From a bacterium (lineage in GTDB: Bacteria; Bacillota; Bacilli; Lactobacillales; Streptococcaceae): a DNA stretch of 64,000 nt. Both the position numbers and the translations under genes were made by a program. Shown here piece after piece: positions 18,781-28,461 of the stretch. Positions within the stretch are counted from its first letter, which is position 1. Every line of letters starts with the position of its first letter. Location: assembly GCA_905221205.1 (NCBI GenBank), contig CAJNCG010000001.1:372001-436000 (forward strand), read 5' to 3'. The notes under the pieces were generated by a model. It was not told where the DNA came from and searched no databases. It saw only the letters and a program-made list of their open reading frames with translations.

Positions 18781-20505
18781 CTAGTCCTCCTTTCCATGTT
18801 GGGATGCATTGATTTCACGATAGACTTGACTGGTCTTCATCAAATCCTCGTGCTTGCCGATAGCTATGAGCTCACCTTTTTCCAAGAGGAGAATCTGGTC
18901 AGCCATCTGAAGTGTCGAAGTCCGTTGAGAAATCAAGATTAAGCTCGTATTTGGCATATTTTCTCGAATAGCTTTCAAGAGCTTGGACTCAGTGATGGTG
19001 TCGAGGGCCGAGGTCGCATCATCTAGGATGAGAAATGGAGCTTGGCGCAAGACTGCACGTGCGATAGACAGCCTTTGTTTTTGTCCACCTGAGAAATTTC
19101 GCCCTCCTGCTTCAACTACAGCATCCAAGAGCCCTTCTTTTTCACTAACAAAATCCTTAGCTTGCGCAATCACCAAGGCTTGCCAAAGTTCCTGGTCAGA
19201 TAGTTCTTGATTGAAACCCAAAGTCAAGTTGGAACGAATTGTTCCCTTAAAGAGTTCGACCTTTTGGGGCACATAGGCAATCCAAGACCGCCACTGCTCA
19301 AGATTAAGAGGACTACGTCCATCTCGATAAGGGTCAATGCTTCCCCTGTCTGCTGGGTAAAGTCCAAGTAAGACTTGCACCAAGCTTGATTTACCAGAAC
19401 CAGTACCCCCAATGATACCAAGGATTTGCCCTTGCTTCATATCAAAGGAAATGTCTCTCAGAGAAGGTTGGGCCGCATCAGGATAGGTAAAAGTCAATTC
19501 TTGGACTTGTAAAACCTGATCACTGGTAGCTTGCTTTTGTTCTAACTCTGAATGGATATCCTCTGGAGTCTCAGCAAAGACTTCTTCGATGCGCTTGGCT
19601 GAGATGTAGGACTGGTTGAGAGAATTGATCAGCATGGCGAGCTTGACCAATTCCACCAAGATTTGCAAGAGGTAGTTGATGAGGGCAATAAGAGCACCCT
19701 GACTGAGTAAACCGCCTTGAATTGAAATATAGCCCTGCCAGATGATGACGAGAAGAGTTCCATTCACAATCATATAGGTCAGAGGGGTTAATAAACTGGA
19801 CCAGAAGCCTGTCTTTTCTTGTAATTTGGCATAAACTTGATTAAGGGTTTGAAAAATCTGTAACTCTCGTTTTTCTTGTCCAAAAGCACGAATAACTCGC
19901 ATGCCTTGTAATTGCTGACGTGTTTCTTGGACCAGTTGGTCCGTTCTCTTTCTCAGACTACTGTAGAGAGGATTAACCAGTCGAGAGAGCCCTACAATGA
20001 CGATTGTCAAAATCACAACCATAACTAAAAACCAGAAAGTCAGCTCAGCTGAGATGCGATAGGCCATAAAAATGGCTCCAAAAACGATAATAGGCGCTCG
20101 CAAAAAGAGACGCAGAAATTGATTGATCCCAGTCTGAATCTGATAGGTATCCGAAGTCAAGCGAGTGACCAAGCTAGAAGTTGTCAAACGGTCTCTGCTA
20201 TCCTTGGGTAGGGAAAGAATATGGCGATAAAGGTCGTCTGTCAGTTCTTTGGCAAACCCAACCGCTGCCTTGGCTGAGTAAAACTGGGCTATCAAGGCCA
20301 CTAAAACACCAATTACTGCAAAGATAAGGAGCAGGCCAATCTGCATCCAGAGGTGTCCTTGATCTCTCTGGGGCAAGGATTGGTCAACAATCCCTGCAAT
20401 CACCATGGGAACCAAGAGTTCAAACACAGCTTCTAGTAGCTTGAACAAGGGTGCTAAAATCGATTCCTTAATGTAGGGTTTAAAGTATGATAATAAGTTT
20501 TTCAT
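18781..20505 (-). CDS. heterodimeric ABC exporter subunit with degenerate ATPase site
   Basis: The 574-residue partner subunit: six membrane helices (about 15-300), then an ATPase domain with GGTGSGKSSL and FSGGQ. The catalytic Walker B glutamate is replaced by aspartate (LDDATSALD, Asp496) and the H-loop histidine by glutamine (LISQRTST, Gln527). These are the substitutions known from the inactive site of heterodimeric exporters such as the TM287/288 type. The gene starts behind GAAGGG. Function as a drug, peptide or lipid exporter cannot be decided from sequence. Confidence 0.92.
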   Translation of the reverse strand: MKNLLSYFKPYIKESILAPLFKLLEAVFELLVPMVIAGIVDQSLPQRDQGHLWMQIGLLLIFAVIGVLVALIAQFYSAKAAVGFAKELTDDLYRHILSLPKDSRDRLTTSSLVTRLTSDTYQIQTGINQFLRLFLRAPIIVFGAIFMAYRISAELTFWFLVMVVILTIVIVGLSRLVNPLYSSLRKRTDQLVQETRQQLQGMRVIRAFGQEKRELQIFQTLNQVYAKLQEKTGFWSSLLTPLTYMIVNGTLLVIIWQGYISIQGGLLSQGALIALINYLLQILVELVKLAMLINSLNQSYISAKRIEEVFAETPEDIHSELEQKQATSDQVLQVQELTFTYPDAAQPSLRDISFDMKQGQILGIIGGTGSGKSSLVQVLLGLYPADRGSIDPYRDGRSPLNLEQWRSWIAYVPQKVELFKGTIRSNLTLGFNQELSDQELWQALVIAQAKDFVSEKEGLLDAVVEAGGRNFSGGQKQRLSIARAVLRQAPFLILDDATSALDTITESKLLKAIRENMPNTSLILISQRTSTLQMADQILLLEKGELIAIGKHEDLMKTSQVYREINASQHGKED

Positions 20506-20540
20506 AAATCCCTTCTATTCTTATTCTGAAAATGAAGAAA

Positions 20541-20554
20541 GTGGGAAGTCCCAC
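20541..20554 (-). terminator. possible weak terminator after msrAB
   Basis: GTGGG/CCCAC hairpin with a 4-base loop and a T-rich tail on the minus strand, between msrAB and the exporter genes. Short stem, so attenuation rather than full termination is possible. Confidence 0.35.
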
Positions 20555-20564
20555 CCTCTGAATT

Positions 20565-21503
20565 TTATTTGTTTAAGTATGGCAATAGATAACCATATCC
20601 TGCTTCGTCCATCTCATCCTTGGCCACAAAGCGTAAGGAGGCAGAATTGATACAGTAACGGAGGCCACCTAACTCCCGAGGTCCATCTGTGAAAACATGA
20701 CCCAAGTGAGCATTCCCCGACCGAGAACGAACCTCGATTCGCTCCATTCCATGACTGAGATCCTTGTAATAATGAATCAATTCCTTGGAAATCGGACGGC
20801 TAAAACTTGGCCAACCACATCCTGAAGCAAACTTATCCTTGGCGAAGAAGAGTGGCTCACCCGTCGTAATGTCTACATAAATCCCTTCTTCAAAGGTTTG
20901 GTCATAGGCATTGCTAAATGGAGCCTCTGTAGCAGCTTCTTGGGTGACACGATAGGACTCTTCAGTTAAGCTTTTTTTCAATACCTCTTGACTAGGCTTT
21001 TCATAGTGAGAGGCATCAATCAATGGCTTCTCAGCATCGGTCACATCGATATGACAGTAACCAGAAGGATTTTTCTTGAGATAGTCTTGATGGTAGTCTT
21101 CAGCCAAAATATAGTGGCGCAGTTTCTCCACTTCTACTGCAATCTTTCGCCCAAGCATGCGCTCCTGCTCCTGCACCACTGTGTAGATAGTTGGCAAGTC
21201 TGCTTCATCTTGATAATAAATCCCTGTTCGATATTGGCGACCACGGTCATTCCCTTGTTGATTAATCGATAAAGGATCGATGACTCGGAAATAATAAAGC
21301 AAAATTTCTCTGAGTGACACGGTCTTCTCATCATAAATCACTTGAACCGTCTCTGCATGGTCCGTTTCCTTGAGCAGCTGATAATTGGTCGTTTCGACTT
21401 GTCCATTAGCGTAGCCGACACTGGTTGCTAGCACTCCAGAAATGCGTGAAAAATACTCCTCTAGGCCCCAAAAACAACCACCTGCTAGATAAATTTCTGC
21501 CAT
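20565..21503 (-). CDS. msrAB: bifunctional peptide methionine sulfoxide reductase MsrA/MsrB
   Basis: Repairs oxidised methionine in proteins: MsrA handles the S and MsrB the R sulfoxide. The MsrA domain (about 1-155) has catalytic Cys10 in [11 protein letters not shown]; the MsrB domain (about 180-305) has [10 protein letters not shown] and catalytic Cys near 284 in [11 protein letters not shown]. No signal peptide, so this is the cytoplasmic form. The fused order A-then-B is the usual streptococcal one. No partner such as CcdA or thioredoxin is adjacent. Confidence 0.96.
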   Translation of the reverse strand: MAEIYLAGGCFWGLEEYFSRISGVLATSVGYANGQVETTNYQLLKETDHAETVQVIYDEKTVSLREILLYYFRVIDPLSINQQGNDRGRQYRTGIYYQDEADLPTIYTVVQEQERMLGRKIAVEVEKLRHYILAEDYHQDYLKKNPSGYCHIDVTDAEKPLIDASHYEKPSQEVLKKSLTEESYRVTQEAATEAPFSNAYDQTFEEGIYVDITTGEPLFFAKDKFASGCGWPSFSRPISKELIHYYKDLSHGMERIEVRSRSGNAHLGHVFTDGPRELGGLRYCINSASLRFVAKDEMDEAGYGYLLPYLNK

Positions 21504-21547
21504 CTTTATTTCTCCTTTATTAAGTTTTTAACTCGAATTCTTTTCAA

Positions 21548-21592
21548 AAAAAGGATAGGAAGCCCTCTGGTCAAGAGTTTCCCCATCCTATC
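21548..21592 (-). terminator. hom-thrB terminator
   Basis: Long imperfect hairpin with outer arms GGATAGGAAG and CATCCTATC and a run of seven Ts on the minus strand, directly after thrB. Confidence 0.75.
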
Positions 21593-21601
21593 TTCTATTC
21601 T

Positions 21602-22471
21602 TTATTTTTCTTGGACACGGACACCTTGGGTATCAACTTTCAAATCATGTAGTTTGCCTTTGAAGGGTTGCTTTTCCAATTCTGCCTTAATCGCCGGCAT
21701 CTTGTCATGAGAAGCCAGAACCATAACTGTCGGCCCGGCACCAGAGAGGTAGGTCGCATAGGCACCATTCTCTTTGGCTACTTGCTTAATCGTCGCAAAT
21801 TCTCTCACCAAGTCCTGACGGTAACGCTCGTGGAAGAGGTCTCCCTCGATTGCTTGTCCAGCTGTCACCATATCTCCTGCCAACAAGGATGCGACAGCTA
21901 CATTGGCGATAGAACTGGCAGCGACAGCTTCCTTGTAAGATAATTTCTTAGGTAAGACACCACGGCTATCGCGAGTGCGTAATTCATAGTTAGGAATGTA
22001 GGCTAGAAAATCACACTCTGGGAAGTCAGCCACGATAGCAGAGACTTGCCCGTCAACGGAACTTGCAATAACGAGATTACCATAAATGGCTGGAGCCACA
22101 TTGTCTGGATGCCCTTCAATCTTGGTCGCCAATTGCAACTTTTCATGGTCAGATAAGTTAAGCTTGCCTAATTGGTTGGCTAGTTCAATCCCAGCTACAA
22201 TAACCGAGCTAGAAGAACCCAAACCACGCGCCAAGGGAACATTACTGGTCATTTTCAAGCGTCTCGGTTGCAAGTCTGGTACAATTTGCAAAGCGATTTT
22301 GAGCAAGAGATTACGCTCGTCATGAGGAATCCATTTACCAATCTGGTGTTCAATCAACCACTCATCTCGTTCTTCACAGACCTCAATTTGAAGATACTTG
22401 GTTACAGCTACACCGACCGAGTCAAATCCTGGCCCGATATTGGCACTGGTTGCAGGTACGATAATCTTCAT
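21602..22471 (-). CDS. thrB: homoserine kinase
   Basis: Phosphorylates homoserine in threonine synthesis. A GHMP kinase of 289 residues with the N-terminal [16 protein letters not shown] (about 4-19), the ATP-binding [16 protein letters not shown] (about 81-96) and C-terminal [12 protein letters not shown]. One base separates its start from the hom stop codon, so the pair is one operon. Confidence 0.96.
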   Translation of the reverse strand: MKIIVPATSANIGPGFDSVGVAVTKYLQIEVCEERDEWLIEHQIGKWIPHDERNLLLKIALQIVPDLQPRRLKMTSNVPLARGLGSSSSVIVAGIELANQLGKLNLSDHEKLQLATKIEGHPDNVAPAIYGNLVIASSVDGQVSAIVADFPECDFLAYIPNYELRTRDSRGVLPKKLSYKEAVAASSIANVAVASLLAGDMVTAGQAIEGDLFHERYRQDLVREFATIKQVAKENGAYATYLSGAGPTVMVLASHDKMPAIKAELEKQPFKGKLHDLKVDTQGVRVQEK

Positions 22472-22472
22472 C

Positions 22473-23759
22473 TTATTCTCCTAGCACCTTGAAGGTATTC
22501 AAGAGGTCGAATTCTGAAACCTTCTTCAATTCAGCTGAAACATTCTCAAGTTGGGCTTTATTAATCTTATGAGTGATAATCACAACACGCGCCTTATCAC
22601 CTTCTTTGCCATCTTGGAGGATTTGCTTGAAGGAAATATCTTGAGCGTTGAAAATCTCAGCCAATTTCAAGACCTGACCTTTTGAGTCTGGAGCCAAGAT
22701 TGAGAAATAGTAGTTTGCTTTGACATCTTCAGGATTTGCCAAAACCAAGTCGCGGCTGTATTCGTTGAAGTCTTTGCCAATGGTACCATCATTCAAGCGA
22801 CGAACGATACGGACAATATCCGCCACAACACTTGTTGCAGTTGGTTTTTGACCCGCACCTGGTCCATAATACATAGACTCACCGATACCAATAGATTCCA
22901 CAAAGACAGCGTTCATTACCCCATTCACACTAGCAAGTGGGTGCGCTTTAGGAAGGAAGGTTGGAGTCACTTCTGCAGCAATTCCTGAAGGAGTTTCCTC
23001 GATAGAACCAACCAATTTCACTACATAGCCAAGGTCTTGCGCTACAGCTACGTCTTCTGGTGTGATGTTACGGATTCCCTTATGGGCTACATCGTCAAAG
23101 GCAACCTTCATACCAAAGGCAAATTGGCTCAAAATCACCATCTTGTAGGCTGCATCAATCCCATCTACATCATTTGTCGGATCACTTTCAGCAAAACCTA
23201 GTCTTTGTGCTTCTGCAAGAGCATCATCGTAAGACCAGCCTTCTTCCACCATTTTGGTCATCATGAAGTTAGAAGTTCCGTTGACTACTCCAAGCACGCG
23301 CGTGATTTTATCAGAAGCCAAGGAATTTGCCAAAGTACGAAGAATTGGAATCCCACCAGCTACTGCTGCTTCGTAGTAAAGTGCTACCTTGTTAGCTTTA
23401 GCGATTTCTAACAACTCTGCACCATGGACAGCCAAAAGGTCCTTGTTGGCAGTAACAACGTGTTTCCCAACTTCCAAGGCACGAGTGATAAAGGTCTTAG
23501 CAGGCTCGATACGCCCCATCAATTCCACTACGATGGTAATGTCTTGGTCTGACAAAATATCATCCACATTGGTTACAAAGTTAAAGTCATTCCCTGCTGC
23601 AAGCAAGCGATTCTTTTCATCTTCATCCTTGACCAATACCTTGGCAACTTCAATCTCTGAATGTGCTGATTGATTGATTTTTTCTCCATTTTCCTTTAGG
23701 AGGAAAGGCACGCCACTTGCAACGGTACCAAATCCTAGTAAAGCAATTTTAACTGTCAT
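22473..23759 (-). CDS. hom: homoserine dehydrogenase
   Basis: Reduces aspartate semialdehyde to homoserine, the branch point to threonine and methionine. The 428-residue protein has the NAD(P) motif GFGTVASGV (about 8-16), catalytic-domain signatures [16 protein letters not shown] and [14 protein letters not shown], and a C-terminal ACT domain (about 350-428) that usually gives threonine feedback. I start at MTVKIALLG (23759), behind GAGGAG. Confidence 0.96.
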   Translation of the reverse strand: MTVKIALLGFGTVASGVPFLLKENGEKINQSAHSEIEVAKVLVKDEDEKNRLLAAGNDFNFVTNVDDILSDQDITIVVELMGRIEPAKTFITRALEVGKHVVTANKDLLAVHGAELLEIAKANKVALYYEAAVAGGIPILRTLANSLASDKITRVLGVVNGTSNFMMTKMVEEGWSYDDALAEAQRLGFAESDPTNDVDGIDAAYKMVILSQFAFGMKVAFDDVAHKGIRNITPEDVAVAQDLGYVVKLVGSIEETPSGIAAEVTPTFLPKAHPLASVNGVMNAVFVESIGIGESMYYGPGAGQKPTATSVVADIVRIVRRLNDGTIGKDFNEYSRDLVLANPEDVKANYYFSILAPDSKGQVLKLAEIFNAQDISFKQILQDGKEGDKARVVIITHKINKAQLENVSAELKKVSEFDLLNTFKVLGE

Positions 23760-23790
23760 GTTTGTCTCCTCGAAATTTTCTAATATAGCC

Positions 23791-23799
23791 ATTATAACA
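23791..23799 (-). promoter_or_regulatory. hom-thrB extended -10 promoter
   Basis: TGT TATAAT on the minus strand (TATAAT at 23791-23796). No strong -35; a second TATAAT lies about 30 bases further upstream. Confidence 0.45.
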
Positions 23800-23857
23800 G
23801 AATTTTGTGCAAATTCCTATTATAGTAATTCACTATTTCAATCTAGAAAAGAAAAAA

Positions 23858-23873
23858 CGAATCAAACGATTCG
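23858..23873 (-). terminator. mecA terminator
   Basis: CGAATC/GATTCG stem with a 4-base loop followed by six Ts on the minus strand, about 40 bases after the mecA stop. Confidence 0.75.
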
Positions 23874-23910
23874 CTCTTCATAAAAACTATAAATAACTTT
23901 CCAGAAATGA

Positions 23911-24648
23911 TTATCCAATCTTTTGCAGATTGAGCACAGCATCGTGATTCATCAAGACTTGACCATACTCTTGCAAAACTGAGCGACTGATGTCACTATC
24001 GTCCGCAAACTCGCGCATACGGGCCAACAGCCAAGCTGGATATGGACTTGGATGATTTTCAATATCCACTAGAATAGTCAAATAATAGCGCTCATTCATT
24101 TTGTAGAGTTCAGAAGTTTCCATCTCAAAAGTCACTGTCTTGGCAAAAGCTACCAAGTCAGCCAACTTAGCAAAAGAAAGGATGTAGTAGATGTAAGGCT
24201 CTTTCTTGCCTTCAGCTTCTTGTTCAGCCTGCTCTTGCTCTTCTTCCTTGGCTTCAACTTGCTCTAGAGATTGAATGGCTTCGATATCATCCTTGGTTTT
24301 GTCTGCGATGCTTTTTTCTAAGGTTTTAATAAACTCATCTGGCGACATTTGAGCCAATTCTTCCATGTCTGGCAAATCCGATAAATCTTCAAAATCTAAA
24401 TTTTGGTCAATTTTTGACTTGGTCACAAAGACATCTACCTTATCAGGTTTTGGAGTCACACGGAAGCTCAACATGCCTGTATCTAGAAAGCTCTCAGGCA
24501 TCTCTAACTCATCCAAGATAGCATAAAAGAACTCTTCTGTTTTTTCTTGAGGAACAAGAAAGTCAGCAATCTCCATTCCTCGATCCATCAAATCTTCTAA
24601 AGACATCGTGATTTTTAAAGTAGTATCACTGATTTGTTTCATTTTCAT
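23911..24648 (-). CDS. mecA: adaptor protein MecA
   Basis: MecA delivers substrates to ClpC-ClpP; in streptococci it targets the competence sigma factor ComX/SigX for degradation. The 245-residue product begins MKMKQISDTTLKITMSLEDL. Its N-terminal domain (about 1-90) binds substrate, an acidic glutamate-rich linker (about 125-150) follows, and the C-terminal domain (about 150-240) binds ClpC. The ATG at 24648 is behind GAGGT; an upstream in-frame ATG lacks a site. It has its own promoter and terminator. Confidence 0.95.
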   Translation of the reverse strand: MKMKQISDTTLKITMSLEDLMDRGMEIADFLVPQEKTEEFFYAILDELEMPESFLDTGMLSFRVTPKPDKVDVFVTKSKIDQNLDFEDLSDLPDMEELAQMSPDEFIKTLEKSIADKTKDDIEAIQSLEQVEAKEEEQEQAEQEAEGKKEPYIYYILSFAKLADLVAFAKTVTFEMETSELYKMNERYYLTILVDIENHPSPYPAWLLARMREFADDSDISRSVLQEYGQVLMNHDAVLNLQKIG

Positions 24649-24679
24649 TGCTAGTAACCTCATACTTTCAGTTCTATCT

Positions 24680-24708
24680 ATTATACTAGATTTTTACGAT
24701 TTTATCAA
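24680..24708 (-). promoter_or_regulatory. mecA promoter
   Basis: TTGATA (24703-24708), 17-base spacer, TATAAT (24680-24685) on the minus strand. Confidence 0.75.
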
Positions 24709-24765
24709 AAGAAGGCTCCTCTATCAAGCTAGATTTTCCCCAGGGTCTTTCTGTAGCAGACTCTA

Positions 24766-24879
24766 ATACTCTTCGAAAATCTCTTCAAACCACGTCAGCT
24801 CTATCTGCAACCTCAAAACACTGTTTTGAGCAACCTGCGGCTAGCTTCCTAGTTTGCTTTTTGATTTTCATTGAGTATA
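24766..24879 (-). repeat. BOX repeat element (boxA-boxC form)
   Basis: About 114 bases with the typical pneumococcal BOX ends: on the minus strand it opens with TATACTCAATGAAAATCAAA and closes with GATTTTCGAAGAGTAT. The inside holds the inverted repeat CTCAAAACA/TGTTTTGAG. Too short to carry a boxB unit. It fills most of the 313-base gap between mecA and tarQ and lies upstream of the mecA promoter. Confidence 0.88.
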
Positions 24880-24906
24880 AAAGAAAATTTCTGCAGACAA
24901 ATAGAA

Positions 24907-24942
24907 AAAGCCTTCAAAATCGGCTCTTAGCCAACTTTGAAG
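24907..24942 (-). terminator. terminator of the teichoic-acid operon
   Basis: Hairpin of CTTCAAA/TTTGAAG with an inner GGCT/AGCC pairing, followed by GCTTTTTC on the minus strand, just after the tarQ stop. Confidence 0.75.
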
Positions 24943-24961
24943 ACCTAACACATCAGAATAC

Positions 24962-25996
24962 TTATAATTTAAAGGTTGCTACACCAAGGATAGAACGATT
25001 TAAGTTTCTGAGAATTTGAAGACTTTGCTCAAATTTCTTATAGCGAGTCACTCCGTATTCTTCAACAAGAAGGACTGTATCTCTTTCTAAAAGCGATGGC
25101 ACATCTTGTAAATCGACAAAATGCATTCCTTTTAAAGCCTCTTGATTTTGTTTCAATTTATCTAGGATAGCTTTGTTTGAGCTAACGATGGTTAATTCTT
25201 GTCCAGCATTTTTGTATGACAAGACATCTGCTAGGTTGGCAATTGTTGTAATCTCTGTTACAAAATCAATTTGATACTGAGAAAAATCACCTGCTCTATT
25301 GATTGTTGGGTTAAAGAGATAAACCAACACATTTCCCATCACAACCAAAATCACACAGACTACTCCAATCACAGCTAAACGGAGAATCAAGTTTTTCACA
25401 TTCAATCCAAGCGCTGTCTCACCGTTTGCATTCAATTCTTTAGAGTTGATGGTTTCCAATTTTTCAATTTTCACATTTGCATAAGTGTGTTTAAATTTAT
25501 CAACCAATCCATCAATCTTTTTCTCTAACAAGTCATTAGCGTCTTTACTTGGTGTCAAAATTTTCACACCAACCCCTGCATCGTCAATCATATAGTAGAC
25601 GGTCAATTTTTTCCACCAATAATCACTTGTAGAGTTTTTCAAGGTTGTCTCTGTCGTATCCAATTCACTGGCAATTTTTTTCAACTCACTCGGTTCTACA
25701 TCATTGAAAAGATAAGCTCCATTCAAATTCCCATCAATCAATTTTCCATAGAAATCACTATAACCACCAATTTGATGATTCAAAATCGTTTTAGCTGAAT
25801 CTTCTGGAGGAGTGATTTTATAGCTGATATAAGTTGAATAACTTGTTGTGTCTTTGACAGTATTTTTATTCTTAACTGCTTTAATTGTAAATGGTACAGC
25901 AATGAGAGCAAATAAAGCGATAAGAGCTAGAATATTTGCTTTTCGTTTTTTGTAAAGATTTGCAAACAAATCAGCTACTGAATAATGTTCAAACAT
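24962..25996 (-). CDS. tarQ: TarQ-like protein, partner of the teichoic acid polymerase
   Basis: In pneumococcus the corresponding protein is proposed to work with TarP in polymerising lipid-linked teichoic-acid repeats. The 344-residue product has a cytoplasmic start, a membrane helix at about 21-40, an extracytoplasmic domain, a second helix at about 207-232 and a cytoplasmic tail. This two-helix layout resembles Wzz chain-length proteins. It overlaps the tarP end by 8 bases. Assignment rests on remembered gene order and topology rather than a sharp motif. Confidence 0.75.
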   Translation of the reverse strand: MFEHYSVADLFANLYKKRKANILALIALFALIAVPFTIKAVKNKNTVKDTTSYSTYISYKITPPEDSAKTILNHQIGGYSDFYGKLIDGNLNGAYLFNDVEPSELKKIASELDTTETTLKNSTSDYWWKKLTVYYMIDDAGVGVKILTPSKDANDLLEKKIDGLVDKFKHTYANVKIEKLETINSKELNANGETALGLNVKNLILRLAVIGVVCVILVVMGNVLVYLFNPTINRAGDFSQYQIDFVTEITTIANLADVLSYKNAGQELTIVSSNKAILDKLKQNQEALKGMHFVDLQDVPSLLERDTVLLVEEYGVTRYKKFEQSLQILRNLNRSILGVATFKL

Positions 25997-27458
25997 GATT
26001 TTTTTCTCCTTTGTTTAGTAGATACTGGTTCTCTTTTGTAAGCATTTTTGCTACGAATATAATCACAAGAACAATTCCCCAGAATTGCATTGTAAATAGA
26101 TTGAAGAAACTTTCTGAAAAGCTACTTCTTGGCATAAAGAATAGATTATTCAAGATGAGTAGGGACAAGGCAAATAGGATTGTTCTTGAACGATAGGCTA
26201 CTTGCAACATGGCTATAAATAGCATACCGAGTAAGAGACTAAGTAGAAAGACTCCTATCATACCATAGTCTGTATACAACTCCATGATATAGCTACTTCC
26301 GATACCATGTCCTTTCAAATATTCCTTGTTCAATACAAGATAGGACAGATTGTGGGCATAACTATTACTATCGATAGCTAGTTCCACACTATTGGTTGTA
26401 TGTTCAAAGGCTTTTCCTCCGAAAATGGCCCCCAAACTTCCTCTTGCAAAATAATCAATGACAGGACCAAAAGTAAAATTGCGTAAATCTCGGTAAGGGA
26501 GGCTACTGTTAAATAGAAAACCTCGAGCTAGAACACCAAAACTGGTCCCTTGTTTATAGATAAAGTCAAGCAGGATATCCCAGAAACCTGTATGGGAAAC
26601 CTGGACATTATCCCGTACATAATTGAGCACTCCCATCGCTAGCATGAGAATAGGAGATCCTACAAAAATCGCTAACTTTTCTTTAAACCCAATCCATTTT
26701 CCCTTTTCAGTTTGCTCCCGCATAAAGTAATAAACAAAAGCAAATAAAATACTTAAAATAAAGGGATTTCGTGTCCCGATTGCCAAATGAATGGTATTGG
26801 CTACAATGAAGGATAGCAACACTGCTGTCGCCTGCCATTTCTTTGGCTTGGTTGCCAGATACATACACATTGCATAGACCGTAAAGGTAGACAAGATGTA
26901 GGTAAAATAAGGAAGTTTACTTTCAAAATTTGCATAGTAGGCATAGTAGGAAGTCTGCAAACGATACAAGAGACGTTCAAATAAGCGAATAAAATAGAAA
27001 GGATAGGTTAGAAGAAAAACTCCTAATGATACAAAGCGCAGTCGCTTGATATAAATCTCTTTTAGAGAATTTCCTATATTTGGTACTTTTATTTGCTTCC
27101 TAGATATGAAATAACGAGCCAGGATGCCTCCGGTTGTCAAGCCCAGAATCGAAACCATGACGACTATAAAGGCAAAGCGATAGGCTATCGGATGATAGGT
27201 ATCCAAAGCACCATCTCTGAAATAATCAATGGTCGGCCTTGATACCAGAAAGACGAAAATAGTTAAATAGAAAATAAAATGAATGATATAATACTTGATG
27301 TCATTCCAGCAGGCAAGTAAGCTACTAACCAGTAAGAACAATAAAGTAGAAAGCAAACTAACATTATTATTGTTAAACAGATACACAATTCCACTTACTA
27401 GCGTCAAGGCATAGCTGACTATGGTCAAACTAAATAATAATCGTTTTCCATCAATCAC
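25989..27458 (-). CDS. tarP: TarP-like teichoic acid repeat-unit polymerase
   Basis: A strongly hydrophobic 489-residue protein with roughly a dozen membrane helices and a large loop in the C-terminal half (about 300-390), as in Wzy/O-antigen polymerases. In pneumococcus the gene at this place is proposed to polymerise undecaprenyl-linked repeats for wall and lipoteichoic acid on the outer face of the membrane. It starts with GTG behind GGGGGTGAG. Located between a glycosyltransferase gene and tarQ in one operon. Confidence 0.8.
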   Translation of the reverse strand: MIDGKRLLFSLTIVSYALTLVSGIVYLFNNNNVSLLSTLLFLLVSSLLACWNDIKYYIIHFIFYLTIFVFLVSRPTIDYFRDGALDTYHPIAYRFAFIVVMVSILGLTTGGILARYFISRKQIKVPNIGNSLKEIYIKRLRFVSLGVFLLTYPFYFIRLFERLLYRLQTSYYAYYANFESKLPYFTYILSTFTVYAMCMYLATKPKKWQATAVLLSFIVANTIHLAIGTRNPFILSILFAFVYYFMREQTEKGKWIGFKEKLAIFVGSPILMLAMGVLNYVRDNVQVSHTGFWDILLDFIYKQGTSFGVLARGFLFNSSLPYRDLRNFTFGPVIDYFARGSLGAIFGGKAFEHTTNSVELAIDSNSYAHNLSYLVLNKEYLKGHGIGSSYIMELYTDYGMIGVFLLSLLLGMLFIAMLQVAYRSRTILFALSLLILNNLFFMPRSSFSESFFNLFTMQFWGIVLVIIFVAKMLTKENQYLLNKGEKNHV

Positions 27459-27473
27459 TTGCTCACCCCCGTT

Positions 27474-28460
27474 CTAATGTAATTTTTTAGATTTTTCAAT
27501 ATTTTTCAGTAATAAGAATCGGTATAAGGAAATGTTTATGAATAGAGCCAAAGCGCTAATTCTTCTTCCCTTACGGAAAATTGGATTTCTAGCAATAGCA
27601 AAGGCATGGCCTTTTAAAAAACGATGAATCTGAGAATAGGCTTCAAACTGTTTATACTGATCATCTAGTAACATCTTATCCATAATGAAGAAGTGGGCAT
27701 AGGCCAATCTGAAAAAAGCAACCTCTTTCAAGTCAGGATAGTTTTTCACAACTTCATTGTAAAACTTTTGATAGATATCAATATAGGCTAAATCCTTCTC
27801 TGCATACGGTTTGGTCGTAATACTATCCCCTCTATGGAAATAGTAATAATAGGGTTTGGTATTAACCACATATTTCTTGGCCAACTTGATTAAATCAAAA
27901 TGATAATAAGCATCTTCGTAAATCAACCCCTTGGGAAAGGATAGGGCAGTTGCAATTTCTTTCTTGATTAGCTTATTGCAAATCGTCCCAGGTATTTTTT
28001 CACCTATGAGGTATTCCTTTAGAAATGTTTGAGAATCACAGACAAAATACTCATCTTGATTGGCTGACTGTGGACTTTCATCATTAGCATAGACATTCAT
28101 GACACCACAGCTCGAAACATCCGCATCTTCTTGAATTAATTGCTCATATAAATTCTGAATCATTTCTGAATGGATATAATCATCTGAGTCAATAAAAATC
28201 AGATAATCCCCATGAGCCTGCTTCATTCCATTGTTTCGTGCTTGTGACAAGCCTTCGTTCTTTTTATGAAGCACTGAAACTCTATCATCTTGTTCAGCGA
28301 TTGAATCACACAAGCGACCACTTTCATCTGTTGCTCCATCATCAACAAGAATGATTTCCAGATTTTGATAGGTCTGCTTCTGAATGGAAGCTATCGATTT
28401 TTCTAGGTACTGCGCCACATTATAGACTGGCACAATCACACTAATTAATGCAGTTTCCAT
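27474..28460 (-). CDS. family 2 glycosyltransferase
   Basis: A 328-residue GT-A enzyme starting ISVIVPVYNVAQYLEKSIAS (residues 6-25), with VDDGATDESG (about 39-48) and the nucleotide-sugar/metal motif FIDSDDY (about 89-95). No membrane helices; likely at the cytoplasmic face. Its place in the licD3-tarP-tarQ operon suggests it adds a sugar, possibly a GalNAc or Glc, to the teichoic-acid repeat. The sugar cannot be read from sequence. One base separates it from the GT4 gene. Confidence 0.88.
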   Translation of the reverse strand: METALISVIVPVYNVAQYLEKSIASIQKQTYQNLEIILVDDGATDESGRLCDSIAEQDDRVSVLHKKNEGLSQARNNGMKQAHGDYLIFIDSDDYIHSEMIQNLYEQLIQEDADVSSCGVMNVYANDESPQSANQDEYFVCDSQTFLKEYLIGEKIPGTICNKLIKKEIATALSFPKGLIYEDAYYHFDLIKLAKKYVVNTKPYYYYFHRGDSITTKPYAEKDLAYIDIYQKFYNEVVKNYPDLKEVAFFRLAYAHFFIMDKMLLDDQYKQFEAYSQIHRFLKGHAFAIARNPIFRKGRRISALALFINISLYRFLLLKNIEKSKKLH

Positions 28461-28461
28461 G

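Noticed and set aside
23811-23835. Second TATAAT near 23821 as an additional hom promoter
   Set aside because: No -35 at the right spacing, and it sits close to the mecA terminator; reported only as part of the hom promoter note.
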